The notes: a model not told the origin generated them from the sequence alone. Shown: positions 6,997 through 12,088, counted from the stretch's first letter. The stretch is 12,088 nt of DNA from an uncultured Spirochaetaceae bacterium (GCA_946414625.1 CAMKPI010000040.1:1-12088); one strand, 5' to 3'. Numbers and translations are program-made.

Positions 6997-7024
6997 TTGC
7001 AGAGCAGGAATTTATTGGTATAAA
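6997..7024 (+). promoter_or_regulatory. Probable promoter of ispH
   Basis: ttgcag (6997-7002) and tataaa (7019-7024) have a 16-base spacer. The -10 is good and the -35 only half matches. An additional -10-like tatatt lies at 7081-7086 without a -35. The leader would be about 78 bases. Confidence 0.45.
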
Positions 7025-7108
7025 AGAGTTTATGAGTCGTTTTACGTTGGCGAATCGCGGAGAAGCCCGTCCGGTGGTAGTATATTTCTTTGATTTTCAG
7101 AGGTGAAT

Positions 7109-8143
7109 ATGATTGTCGTCAGAAGCCGTACTCTGGGATATTGCCACGGGGTGGCGCATACGGTAAAAATGGCAGGCGAGTGCATAGAACGCGGAAGGCG
7201 TGCTGGCTTGCCGTATTTTTCGATAGGCGAGTTGATTCATAATCCGGATGTGGTGCGCCGCGTTGCGGAACAGGGTATGAGGGTGATTTATTCGCCTGGA
7301 GAGGCTTTTGAATCCGACTGTGGACCCGGACGTGTTTTGTGCGCGAGAACCAGTGGTCCGGGATTGGAAGGGGGCTCTGGGTGTCGGGATTCGGAATCGG
7401 CAACCGATGGTCCGGGAGCGGCTTTTGACAGCCCGGAACGGACTTCGTCTGAAAATTTTTCCTCTCAGGAGCGAGGGATTTGCGCCGTTGCGCTTGTCCG
7501 GGCGCATGGAATTCCAGACGCGCTGCGCCGGGAGTTCGAGGAAGCCGGTTTCGAGTTGTTGGACGCCACCTGCGTAAATATCAAGAAGTCGATCATGTCT
7601 ATAAAAAAAGCGGCAGAGGAAGGCAGAACCGTGGTGGTAATCGGTGTCGAAAACCATGCTGAAACGCTTTGCCTCACTGGGGTCGACGGGGTACAGACGC
7701 GCCTTGTGTCCGGTTTAGGGGATCTGGATGCTCTTTTTGCCTCTCTGGGCGCAGATGTTCCTGTGACTGTTTTGGTTCAGACCACCTTCAGGGAGCCCGA
7801 GTATGATGAGCTGTGCCGGAGGATGCGATTATATTTCAGGGATATTGAGTTTGCAAATCATCTTTGTCCGGACTGTCTTCACAGGAAGAGTCATGTACAG
7901 GAACTCTCGGCCGAATGTTCGGCGGTCGTTGTCGTTGGCGGAAAAAACAGCGAGAATACAAGGGCTCTTGCATCCTACGCCGAACTCGCGGGAAGCGAGG
8001 TTTTCCGCATTGAGAATGCTTCTGATCTTGACGGTGAGGTCTCTCGTGCGCTGAAAAAGCATGGCAAGGTCGGTGTTTGCAGCGGCACGTCCACTCCGAT
8101 GCACGTGATAGACGAGGTTTGCAGCCGGTTGGAAGAGTTGTGA
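7109..8143 (+). CDS. ispH: 4-hydroxy-3-methylbut-2-enyl diphosphate reductase IspH (LytB)
   Basis: IspH is the last enzyme of the MEP pathway. It reduces HMBPP to IPP and DMAPP with a [4Fe-4S] cluster. The 344 residues contain LGYCHGV (cluster Cys12), IHNPDVV (His44), VRAHG, LDATC (cluster Cys155), NHAET (catalytic His183 and Glu185), VQTTF, ANHLC (cluster Cys253), GGKNSENT and SGTSTP. All three cluster cysteines and the diphosphate-binding Ser/Asn/His set are therefore present. The start is ATG 7109, five bases after agagg. A GTG at 7103 would overlap that site. Between the GMRVI strand and VRAHG about 45-50 extra residues (nt about 7304-7477) rich in Gly, Ser and Glu are inserted. The DNA of the insert has internal repeats. 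A tandem array begins about 50 bases after the stop. Confidence 0.93.
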   Translation: MIVVRSRTLGYCHGVAHTVKMAGECIERGRRAGLPYFSIGELIHNPDVVRRVAEQGMRVIYSPGEAFESDCGPGRVLCARTSGPGLEGGSGCRDSESATDGPGAAFDSPERTSSENFSSQERGICAVALVRAHGIPDALRREFEEAGFELLDATCVNIKKSIMSIKKAAEEGRTVVVIGVENHAETLCLTGVDGVQTRLVSGLGDLDALFASLGADVPVTVLVQTTFREPEYDELCRRMRLYFRDIEFANHLCPDCLHRKSHVQELSAECSAVVVVGGKNSENTRALASYAELAGSEVFRIENASDLDGEVSRALKKHGKVGVCSGTSTPMHVIDEVCSRLEEL

Positions 8144-8190
8144 CGGAGCGTTTAAGCGTTTTTGTTTGTGTCTCTTGTCCGTGTTTGTTC

Positions 8191-8610
8191 GGCTCGGATA
8201 TGATGGTTTTGGACTCGCGGCAGGCCCCGGATATGGAAGTTTTGGGCATCGTGGTATGCCTTGGATATGGTAATTTTTGGTCGTCGAGGCATGCTCCGGA
8301 TGTGATAGTTTTTGGGCTCGCCGCGGTATACTCCAGATATGGTAGTTTTGGGCATCGTGGTATGCCTTGGATACGGTAATTTTTGGTTGTCGAAGCAAGC
8401 CCCGGATATGGTAGTTTTGGACCCGCGGTAGTCCCCGGATATGATAGTTTTTGGGCATCGTGGTATGCCTTGGATATGGTAATTTTTGGTCGTCGAGGCA
8501 TGCTCCGGATATGATAGTTTTGGATCCGCGGCAAGCCCCGGATATGGTAGTCTTTGACTCTCGTGGCGGGCCCCGGATACGGTAGTTTTGGGCGTGTCGG
8601 CATGCGGGAA
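8191..8610. repeat. Tandem repeat family C: twelve 33-37 bp monomers in a three-monomer higher-order pattern
   Basis: The motif ggata (or a close variant), followed by tggtagttttgg, starts at 8196, 8229, 8263, 8298, 8335, 8369, 8404, 8437, 8472, 8507, 8540 and 8575. Three monomer types alternate. Type 1 (8229, 8335, 8437) has gggcatcgtggtatgcctt. Type 2 (8263, 8369, 8472) has ggtaatttttgg then gtcga. Type 3 (8196, 8298, 8404, 8507) has a ccgcgg or cgcgg core. The trimer repeats every 102-106 bases, and the monomers at 8263 and 8472 are identical over 35 bases. The plus strand is strongly G/T-rich. All units are related with no unique spacers, so this is not a CRISPR array. Confidence 0.93.
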
Positions 8611-8654
8611 ACACATCCGCATCACGCCTTGGCTTTTGTCTCGGTCTCGTACTC

Positions 8655-8880
8655 GCGGGTGTCTCACGGTGCGAGGAAACATCCTTCCAGGTGCGTAGAA
8701 GTCTGCGTTAAATTGCGGGTGTCTCACGACGCGCGTGTAAACATCCTTCCATGTTCGCAGAAGTCCGCGTTAAATTTCGGGTGTCTCGCGACGCGAGAGA
8801 AATATCCTTCTTGGCGTGTTTAAGTCTACGTTAATTTATGGGTGTTTCGCCGTGAGAGTGAAACAAGCCCGCATTGTTTC
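8655..8880. repeat. Tandem repeat family D, four units of 60-62 bp with a palindromic core
   Basis: The anchor cgggtgtctc (tgggtgtttc in the last unit) starts at 8656, 8716, 8778 and 8839, giving spacings of 60, 62 and 61. Each unit continues with acgacgcgag-like sequence, aaacatccttcc, and agaagtctgcgttaaatt. In the third unit the core is a perfect inverted repeat, tctcgcg-a-cgcgaga (8784-8798); the others have decayed forms of it. A partial, more diverged copy may lie at 8603-8625 (gcgggaaacacatccgc). The array directly follows family C and ends about 40 bases before the next promoter. Confidence 0.88.
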
Positions 8881-8916
8881 TGAAGCACACATGAATCACA
8901 CAATCGATCGCATTGT

Positions 8917-8945
8917 TTTACAAAACTTGAGAATTCATGTATAGT
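8917..8945 (+). promoter_or_regulatory. Sigma-70-type promoter of the FKBP lipoprotein gene
   Basis: tttaca (8917-8922) and tatagt (8940-8945) are separated by exactly 17 bases. Start of transcription would be near 8952, giving a leader of about 178 bases. Confidence 0.6.
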
Positions 8946-8994
8946 TCCAAAGGTTATTTTCGCATGGATGCGTGTTGGCGGGACGAAGACTGCT

Positions 8995-9040
8995 TCCGGA
9001 TTCTTTAGGCTCCGCGGGGCTTTTGCCGCGTAAAGCCGGA
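8995..9040 (+). promoter_or_regulatory. Long bulged hairpin in the FKBP gene leader
   Basis: The 15 continuous bases ccgcg-taaag-ccgga (9026-9040) pair in order with cgcgg (9013-9017), cttta (9003-9007) and tccgg (8995-8999). This leaves bulges att and ggctc on the 5' side and an 8-base loop. There is no T-run, so it is not a terminator. It may stabilise or regulate the leader RNA. No known riboswitch class is recognised. Confidence 0.5.
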
Positions 9041-9129
9041 CGAGGAATCGGACTTGCGTGGTTTTGTTCGCAGTTCTGCCGGAACGGTTCGGAAGCCCCG
9101 AGTGTACATGCGCCATTTTGGAGGATATT

Positions 9130-9837
9130 ATGAAAAAAAGTTTGATAATCGGCTTGGTAGTGCTTTGCGTCATAGCCGGATTCTCTTCCTGCAACAGCAA
9201 GAGCACGTCTGACACGGCCAGCGGCGTTGTGAACGTGAAGGATCCCGAGACTCTGGAGGAGCGCAGCGCGTATTCAATGGGCGGGTTGATTTACAACAGC
9301 AACGGCTCGTATTTAGGTTTGACAGACAGCAACATTGGCGCTTTCCTTCGGGGAATGTACGACGCTTCACAGAACAAGTTCCTTTATACTGATGATGAAG
9401 CCCAGAATTATATCACTGAGTATTCAGAGGTGGTGCTTTCCAAAATGCAGACGGAGAACCTCGAGGCCTCTGAGGCTTTCCTTGCTTCTAACAAGAGCGC
9501 TCCCGGGGTTGTTGAGACGGACTCCGGTCTGCAGTACGAGGTTCTTACCGAGGGAACAGGTCCGAAAGCCGGCGAGAGCAACACGGTTGATGTCTATTAC
9601 AAGCTGATGAATCTCGACGGCGAGGTGCTGGAAGAGGTGAATGCGGAAAACGGTCCTGTGTCATTCCCTGTGAACCAGCTGGTGCCTGGCGTTATCGAGG
9701 GCTTGAAGCTGATGAATGTTGGGTCCAAATATCGCTTCTGGGTGAAGCCGTCCCTGGGGTATGGTGAGACAGGCGCCGGAGTGATTGAGCCGAACCAGCT
9801 TCTGGTGTTTGAGTTCGAGCTCATTGAGGTAAAGTAA
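9130..9837 (+). CDS. FKBP-type peptidyl-prolyl isomerase, lipoprotein (FkpA/Mip-like)
   Basis: The 235 residues begin with a lipoprotein signal: MKK, a hydrophobic stretch, then FSSC with Cys21 as the lipidation site. The protein is therefore probably anchored in an envelope membrane. A helical N-terminal domain (about 40-125) matches the dimerising domain of Mip and FkpA. The FKBP fold runs from about 130 to 235: GLQYEVLTEGTG, VDVYYKLMNLDG, VPGVIEGLKLMNVG, YGETG, PNQLLVFEFELIEV. Such proteins assist folding of exported proteins. The usual catalytic FD pair after the DG turn is replaced here (DGEVLEEV), which may weaken isomerase activity while leaving chaperone function. ATG 9130 has ggagg six bases upstream. 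The gene has its own promoter at 8917 and a tRNA gene follows. Confidence 0.92.
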   Translation: MKKSLIIGLVVLCVIAGFSSCNSKSTSDTASGVVNVKDPETLEERSAYSMGGLIYNSNGSYLGLTDSNIGAFLRGMYDASQNKFLYTDDEAQNYITEYSEVVLSKMQTENLEASEAFLASNKSAPGVVETDSGLQYEVLTEGTGPKAGESNTVDVYYKLMNLDGEVLEEVNAENGPVSFPVNQLVPGVIEGLKLMNVGSKYRFWVKPSLGYGETGAGVIEPNQLLVFEFELIEVK

Positions 9838-9847
9838 TTTTAGGGCT

Positions 9848-9875
9848 TTGTAAAAACCGTAAATTGTTATAAAAT
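9848..9875 (+). promoter_or_regulatory. Possible promoter of the tRNA-Arg gene
   Basis: ttgtaa (9848-9853) and taaaat (9870-9875) have a 16-base spacer in an A/T-rich stretch. The leader to the tRNA would be about 70 bases and contains small hairpins ttgcc-tta-ggcaa (9909-9921) and ggtgc/gcacc (9930-9946). Confidence 0.4.
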
Positions 9876-9950
9876 TATAAAATCTGATGCGGGGCTTGGA
9901 GCTGCTGTTTGCCTTAGGCAAGGTTTGGCGGTGCTGGTTCCGCACCTGAC

Positions 9951-10022
9951 GGACTTGTGGCCTAATGGATAGGGCGTCTCCCTCCGGAGGAGGAGGTCCG
10001 GGTTCGATTCCCGGCAGGTCTA
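9951..10022 (+). tRNA. tRNA-Arg, anticodon CCG
   Basis: A full cloverleaf can be drawn. The acceptor is ggacttg/caggtct (9951-9957 with 10015-10021) and the D-arm is gcct/gggc. The anticodon stem tctcc/ggagg encloses loop ctccgga, giving anticodon CCG at 9984-9986, which reads the Arg codon CGG. The variable loop is aggt, and the T-arm ccggg-ttcgatt-cccgg is followed by discriminator A at 10022. CCA is not encoded. The first acceptor pair is G-U (9951 with 10021) rather than a Watson-Crick pair. Confidence 0.95.
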
Positions 10023-10054
10023 TTTCGGGTGTAAAATATTTTTTACACCCGAAA
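10023..10054 (+). terminator. Perfect 14-bp hairpin after the tRNA
   Basis: tttcgggtgtaaaa (10023-10036) pairs perfectly with ttttacacccgaaa (10041-10054) around a four-base loop, starting immediately after the tRNA discriminator base. It is followed by A rather than T on the plus strand, but its position makes it the likely tRNA terminator or 3' processing signal. Confidence 0.7.
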
Positions 10055-10063
10055 AATCGCTAA

Positions 10064-10340
10064 CGTCAAGGCAACAGACGCCGACAGTACGCTGGGCCGC
10101 AGAGCGGTCCGGGCAGCGGCGGCGCCTTGACGGGCGATATAAACGGAAATTTTGCGAACCCGAGAACCGCCGGTGTCAAGGCAACAGACGCCGACAGTAC
10201 GCTGGGCCGCAGAGTGGTCCGGGCAGCGGCGACGCCTTGACGAGCGATATGAACGGGGAATTAAGCGAATTCGAGAACCGCTGGTGTCAAGGCAACAGAC
10301 GCCGACAGTACGCTGGGCCGCAGAGCGGTCCGGATTTGAT
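10064..10340. repeat. Tandem repeat family E: three 110-111 bp units with a conserved three-tier hairpin core
   Basis: The core begins gtcaaggcaacagacgccg at 10065, 10175 and 10286 (spacings 110 and 111). It is almost identical between copies, while the spacer of about 43 bases between cores differs at roughly nine or more places. In copy 1 the core folds in three nested stems: gtcaaggc/gccttgac (10065-10072 with 10124-10131), cgccg/cggcg (10079-10083 with 10117-10121) and gggccgc/gcggtcc (10094-10100 with 10104-10110) around an aga loop. Copy 2 has two changes in the core, and both keep the pairing. Copy 3 stops after gcggtccgg and lacks the 3' strands of the outer two stems. The array lies between the tRNA terminator and the next operon. 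Confidence 0.92.
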
Positions 10341-10374
10341 TAACGGTTTTCGATGCTGGGACAAAACGTATGAA

Positions 10375-10406
10375 CGTCTGGGGTCTTTGATTTCAGGCGT
10401 TTTTTT
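10375..10406 (+). terminator. Intrinsic terminator/attenuator in the leader of the nucleotidyltransferase operon
   Basis: cgtctggggtc (10375-10385) pairs with gatttcaggcg (10389-10399) through 11 pairs, four of them G-U, around a ttt loop. Seven T follow (10400-10406). It ends 16 bases before the start codon and just ahead of the ribosome site at 10411-10415, so no promoter can fit between it and the gene. Transcription of the operon must read through it. Confidence 0.65.
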
Positions 10407-10422
10407 GAAAAGAGGCTCATTT

Positions 10423-11376
10423 ATGAAACCCACATTGCTTGTGATGGCTGCGGGGCTTGGCAGCAGGTACGGCGGAGTGAAGCAGATCGACGCTCTGGGT
10501 GCGCACGGCGAGACGCTTCTTGACTATAGCACATACGATGCCGTGAAAAGCGGCTTCGGCAGGGTGGTTTACATCATCCGTCCGGACATCGAGTCCGATT
10601 TTCGAGAGCGTCTCTTCGACAGGGTAGCTCGAAACATAGACGCTAGCTATGTGTTCCAGACTCACGATTCTCTTCTCACCCCCGCCCAGGCTGAAGCGTC
10701 AAAGAACAGGACAAAACCCTGGGGCACGACTCACGCTGTGCTTTGCGCAAGGGATGTGGTCAAAGAGCCGTTTGCCGTGATAAACGCCGATGATTTCTAC
10801 GGGCGCGGCGCCTATGAGATCCTCTCCGGGTATCTTTCCACGCTCGATGTCACAAGCACCGAATACGCCATGGTGGGCTATCGTCTCCGCAACACAATGA
10901 GCGACAAGGGAAGCGTTTCCCGAGGAGTTTGCAAGGTCTCCAGAGAGGGCTATCTCACCAGTATAAAGGAAAATACCAAGATTGAGTTTGCGCGCGGAGC
11001 GGAAGTCGTGCCCGGAGACGAAAAAGACGCGGACGCGCGGAAAATCGTTTCTCACCTTGAAGGCGGCGACGTTTATCTTTCTGGAGACGAGGTTGTTTCG
11101 ATGAACTTCTTCGGCTTTGCTCCATCCTTCTTTGATTATCTGCAGGATTACTTCGACAGGTTCATATCAATAAACGCCGGTGAGATGAAGGCTGAATGCC
11201 TTCTTCCCGCTGCGGTAGGCGAGAGTATTGCAAATGGCAGCAGCACCATGCGTGTTTTCTCCACTAGCGAGAAATGGTTTGGCATGACGTACAAGGAGGA
11301 CCGCGAAACAGTAGTTCGCAATCTTGCGGAAAAAACCGCTTCACTTGTTTACCCCGTGAAGCTTTGGGAAAAGTGA
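10423..11376 (+). CDS. Sugar-1-phosphate-type nucleotidyltransferase family protein
   Basis: The 317 residues form a GT-A-like nucleotidyltransferase. The nucleotide-binding start is LLVMAAGLGSRYGGVKQ (5-21), followed by PWGTTHAVL (99-107) and the metal-binding segment VINADDFYG (119-127). Family members join an NTP to a sugar phosphate or similar acceptor to make an activated precursor for cell-surface or osmolyte synthesis; the acceptor cannot be told from sequence here. ATG 10423 is chosen because agagg lies 7 bases upstream and the family motif begins at residue 5. A longer in-frame opening from 10237 runs through repeat family E and the terminator-like hairpin and is not credible. It overlaps nothing and is followed after 6 bases by the barrel gene, so the two are probably co-transcribed and controlled by the leader hairpins. 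Confidence 0.9.
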   Translation: MKPTLLVMAAGLGSRYGGVKQIDALGAHGETLLDYSTYDAVKSGFGRVVYIIRPDIESDFRERLFDRVARNIDASYVFQTHDSLLTPAQAEASKNRTKPWGTTHAVLCARDVVKEPFAVINADDFYGRGAYEILSGYLSTLDVTSTEYAMVGYRLRNTMSDKGSVSRGVCKVSREGYLTSIKENTKIEFARGAEVVPGDEKDADARKIVSHLEGGDVYLSGDEVVSMNFFGFAPSFFDYLQDYFDRFISINAGEMKAECLLPAAVGESIANGSSTMRVFSTSEKWFGMTYKEDRETVVRNLAEKTASLVYPVKLWEK

Positions 11377-11382
11377 GGCGCG

Positions 11383-11985
11383 ATGAAGCGTCTTGCGGCC
11401 TTGTTTATCCTGATTCTCCTGGCTTTTTCCGCATTTGCGGCAGAGTCCGGACAGAGCGGCACAGCGGAGATGATAGACGAGCCCCCCAGGGAGAAAAAAG
11501 TCAAAGTCACTCGTCGCGGACCGTCGGTTCTGACTCTGGACGCGGGGCTTATGTTGTACATCCCATTGAATGATGACAGCGCGAAGGGCGCCGGGCTGAT
11601 GGGCGGAGGAACAATCACTCCCTTGTCTTTCAAAAGCCTTTCTTTGGGTTTTCGCGCGGAAGCGTATCTTTTTGCTGGTAAGGGAATTATTGACAGTGAC
11701 AACAAGAAAACCGAGTTGAAAGCAGGATTTGCGGGCACATTCATCGCAAACTATCCGCTTGCGAAAAGCTTCGAAGTCTACGGCGGCGCAGGTGCAGGAT
11801 TTATTTTCGAGGAATTCGAGAGCCTCACCGAGTTTGAGCAGACTTGGGGGATAGTTGTGCAGGGTGGCGGTCGCGGCAGGCTTTACAATCACATAGGAGT
11901 CGGGGCTGAGTTCAACCTGATGTTCGACATTCCGAACGAAAGCCGGCATCTTTCTCTTTTGGGGTATTTCAGTGTCGAGTTTTGA
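11383..11985 (+). CDS. Small outer-membrane beta-barrel protein (predicted)
   Basis: The 200 residues begin with a clear signal peptide (MKRLAALFILILLAFSAFAA, cleavage near residue 20). A short charged linker follows (IDEPPREKKVKVTRRG), then alternating strands: LTLDAGLMLYIPL, LSLGFRAEAYLFAG, ELKAGFAGTFIANYPL, FEVYGGAGAGFIFEEF, HIGVGAEFNLMFDI. The end is LLGYFSVEF with a terminal Phe, as expected for a BAM substrate. The size suggests an eight-stranded barrel. No named family is recognised. Its ribosome site (tgagg, 11374-11378) overlaps the stop codon of the nucleotidyltransferase gene, which points to translational coupling. A functional link between the two is possible (envelope biogenesis) but unproven. 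Confidence 0.85.
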   Translation: MKRLAALFILILLAFSAFAAESGQSGTAEMIDEPPREKKVKVTRRGPSVLTLDAGLMLYIPLNDDSAKGAGLMGGGTITPLSFKSLSLGFRAEAYLFAGKGIIDSDNKKTELKAGFAGTFIANYPLAKSFEVYGGAGAGFIFEEFESLTEFEQTWGIVVQGGGRGRLYNHIGVGAEFNLMFDIPNESRHLSLLGYFSVEF

Positions 11986-12036
11986 GACCCTTTTATAAAA
12001 CTATGAGACTAGAAGACGTCTTGTAACAGGCAAAGT

Positions 12037-12078
12037 GCAAAAGAGGGGGGCGGCGCAAAGCGCCGCCCCCCTCTTTGC
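12037..12078 (+). terminator. Very GC-rich hairpin ending the operon
   Basis: The arm gaggggggcggcgc (12043-12056) pairs perfectly with gcgccgcccccctc (12060-12073) around aaa, and the stem extends through aaa/ttt and gc/gc with one bulged A. Only ttt follows, so it acts either as a strong terminator without a long T-run or as a bidirectional barrier. A 10-base palindrome aagacgtctt lies upstream at 12013-12022. Confidence 0.7.
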
Positions 12079-12088
12079 CATTCATAAA

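Noticed and set aside
8191..8610. CRISPR array
   Set aside because: The period is near 34 bp with no unique spacers. Every part of each unit is related to other units, and no cas gene is present.
7829..8727. Minus-strand ORFs of 261, 255 and 191 codons over family C with NYHI-type repeats
   Set aside because: All three frames are open because the repeat lacks certain triplets. No ribosome site was found, and two of them extend antisense into ispH.
9940..10340. Integration site with a mobile element at the tRNA gene
   Set aside because: No integrase, no repeat of the tRNA 3' end and no cargo genes are visible; only the family E repeats follow.
10237..10422. N-terminal extension of the nucleotidyltransferase to 10237
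   Set aside because: The extension is encoded by repeat family E and the terminator-like hairpin. The ATG at 10423 has a ribosome site and the family motif follows at once.

Overview
The window most likely comes from a spirochaete, probably a host-associated Treponema relative. The basis is the mix of recG, rsmD and rlmN, a YajC with a charged tail, an IspH, an FkpA/Mip-type lipoprotein, and two small beta-barrel proteins with signal peptides and a C-terminal Phe. GC content is moderate (about 50-55% by eye). The genus is an inference from protein style; no 16S rRNA is present.

Layout. Bases 2-946 are the 3' part of recG, followed by a tandem array (951-1380), rsmD (1398-2117), a 279-base gap with two small hairpins, and rlmN (2397-3551). 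A membrane-anchored NERD nuclease-like gene lies convergently on the minus strand (3751-4569). A divergent intergenic region leads to an outer-membrane protein gene (4800-5636). A second array begins inside its last codons and ends near a terminator at 5889. Next come yajC (6151-6636) with its own promoter, a structured 3' region ending at a strong terminator (6886-6921), and ispH (7109-8143). Two further arrays (8191-8610 and 8655-8880) precede a lipoprotein FKBP gene (9130-9837) with its own promoter and a structured leader. A tRNA-Arg(CCG) with terminator follows, then a fifth array of hairpin repeats (10064-10340), an intrinsic-terminator-like hairpin (10375-10406), and a two-gene operon of a nucleotidyltransferase and a small beta-barrel protein (10423-11985). 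The window closes with a very GC-rich hairpin.

The genes are mainly housekeeping: replication-fork rescue (RecG), 16S and 23S rRNA methylation (RsmD, RlmN), the Sec accessory YajC, isoprenoid synthesis (IspH), envelope protein folding (FKBP lipoprotein) and outer-membrane proteins. No phage, plasmid, CRISPR, insertion sequence or obvious defence locus is visible.

The unusual part lies between and inside the genes. Five unrelated families of imperfect tandem repeats (units of about 34, 61, 65-80, 71-79 and 110 bp) fill most of the long intergenic gaps, and four conserved enzymes carry Gly/Ser/Ala/Pro-rich insertions in loops. The fifth family folds into a three-tier hairpin whose pairing survives sequence change, and it sits directly upstream of a terminator-like hairpin in the leader of the nucleotidyltransferase operon. 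These are the best candidates for something undescribed. That they have a function is inference.
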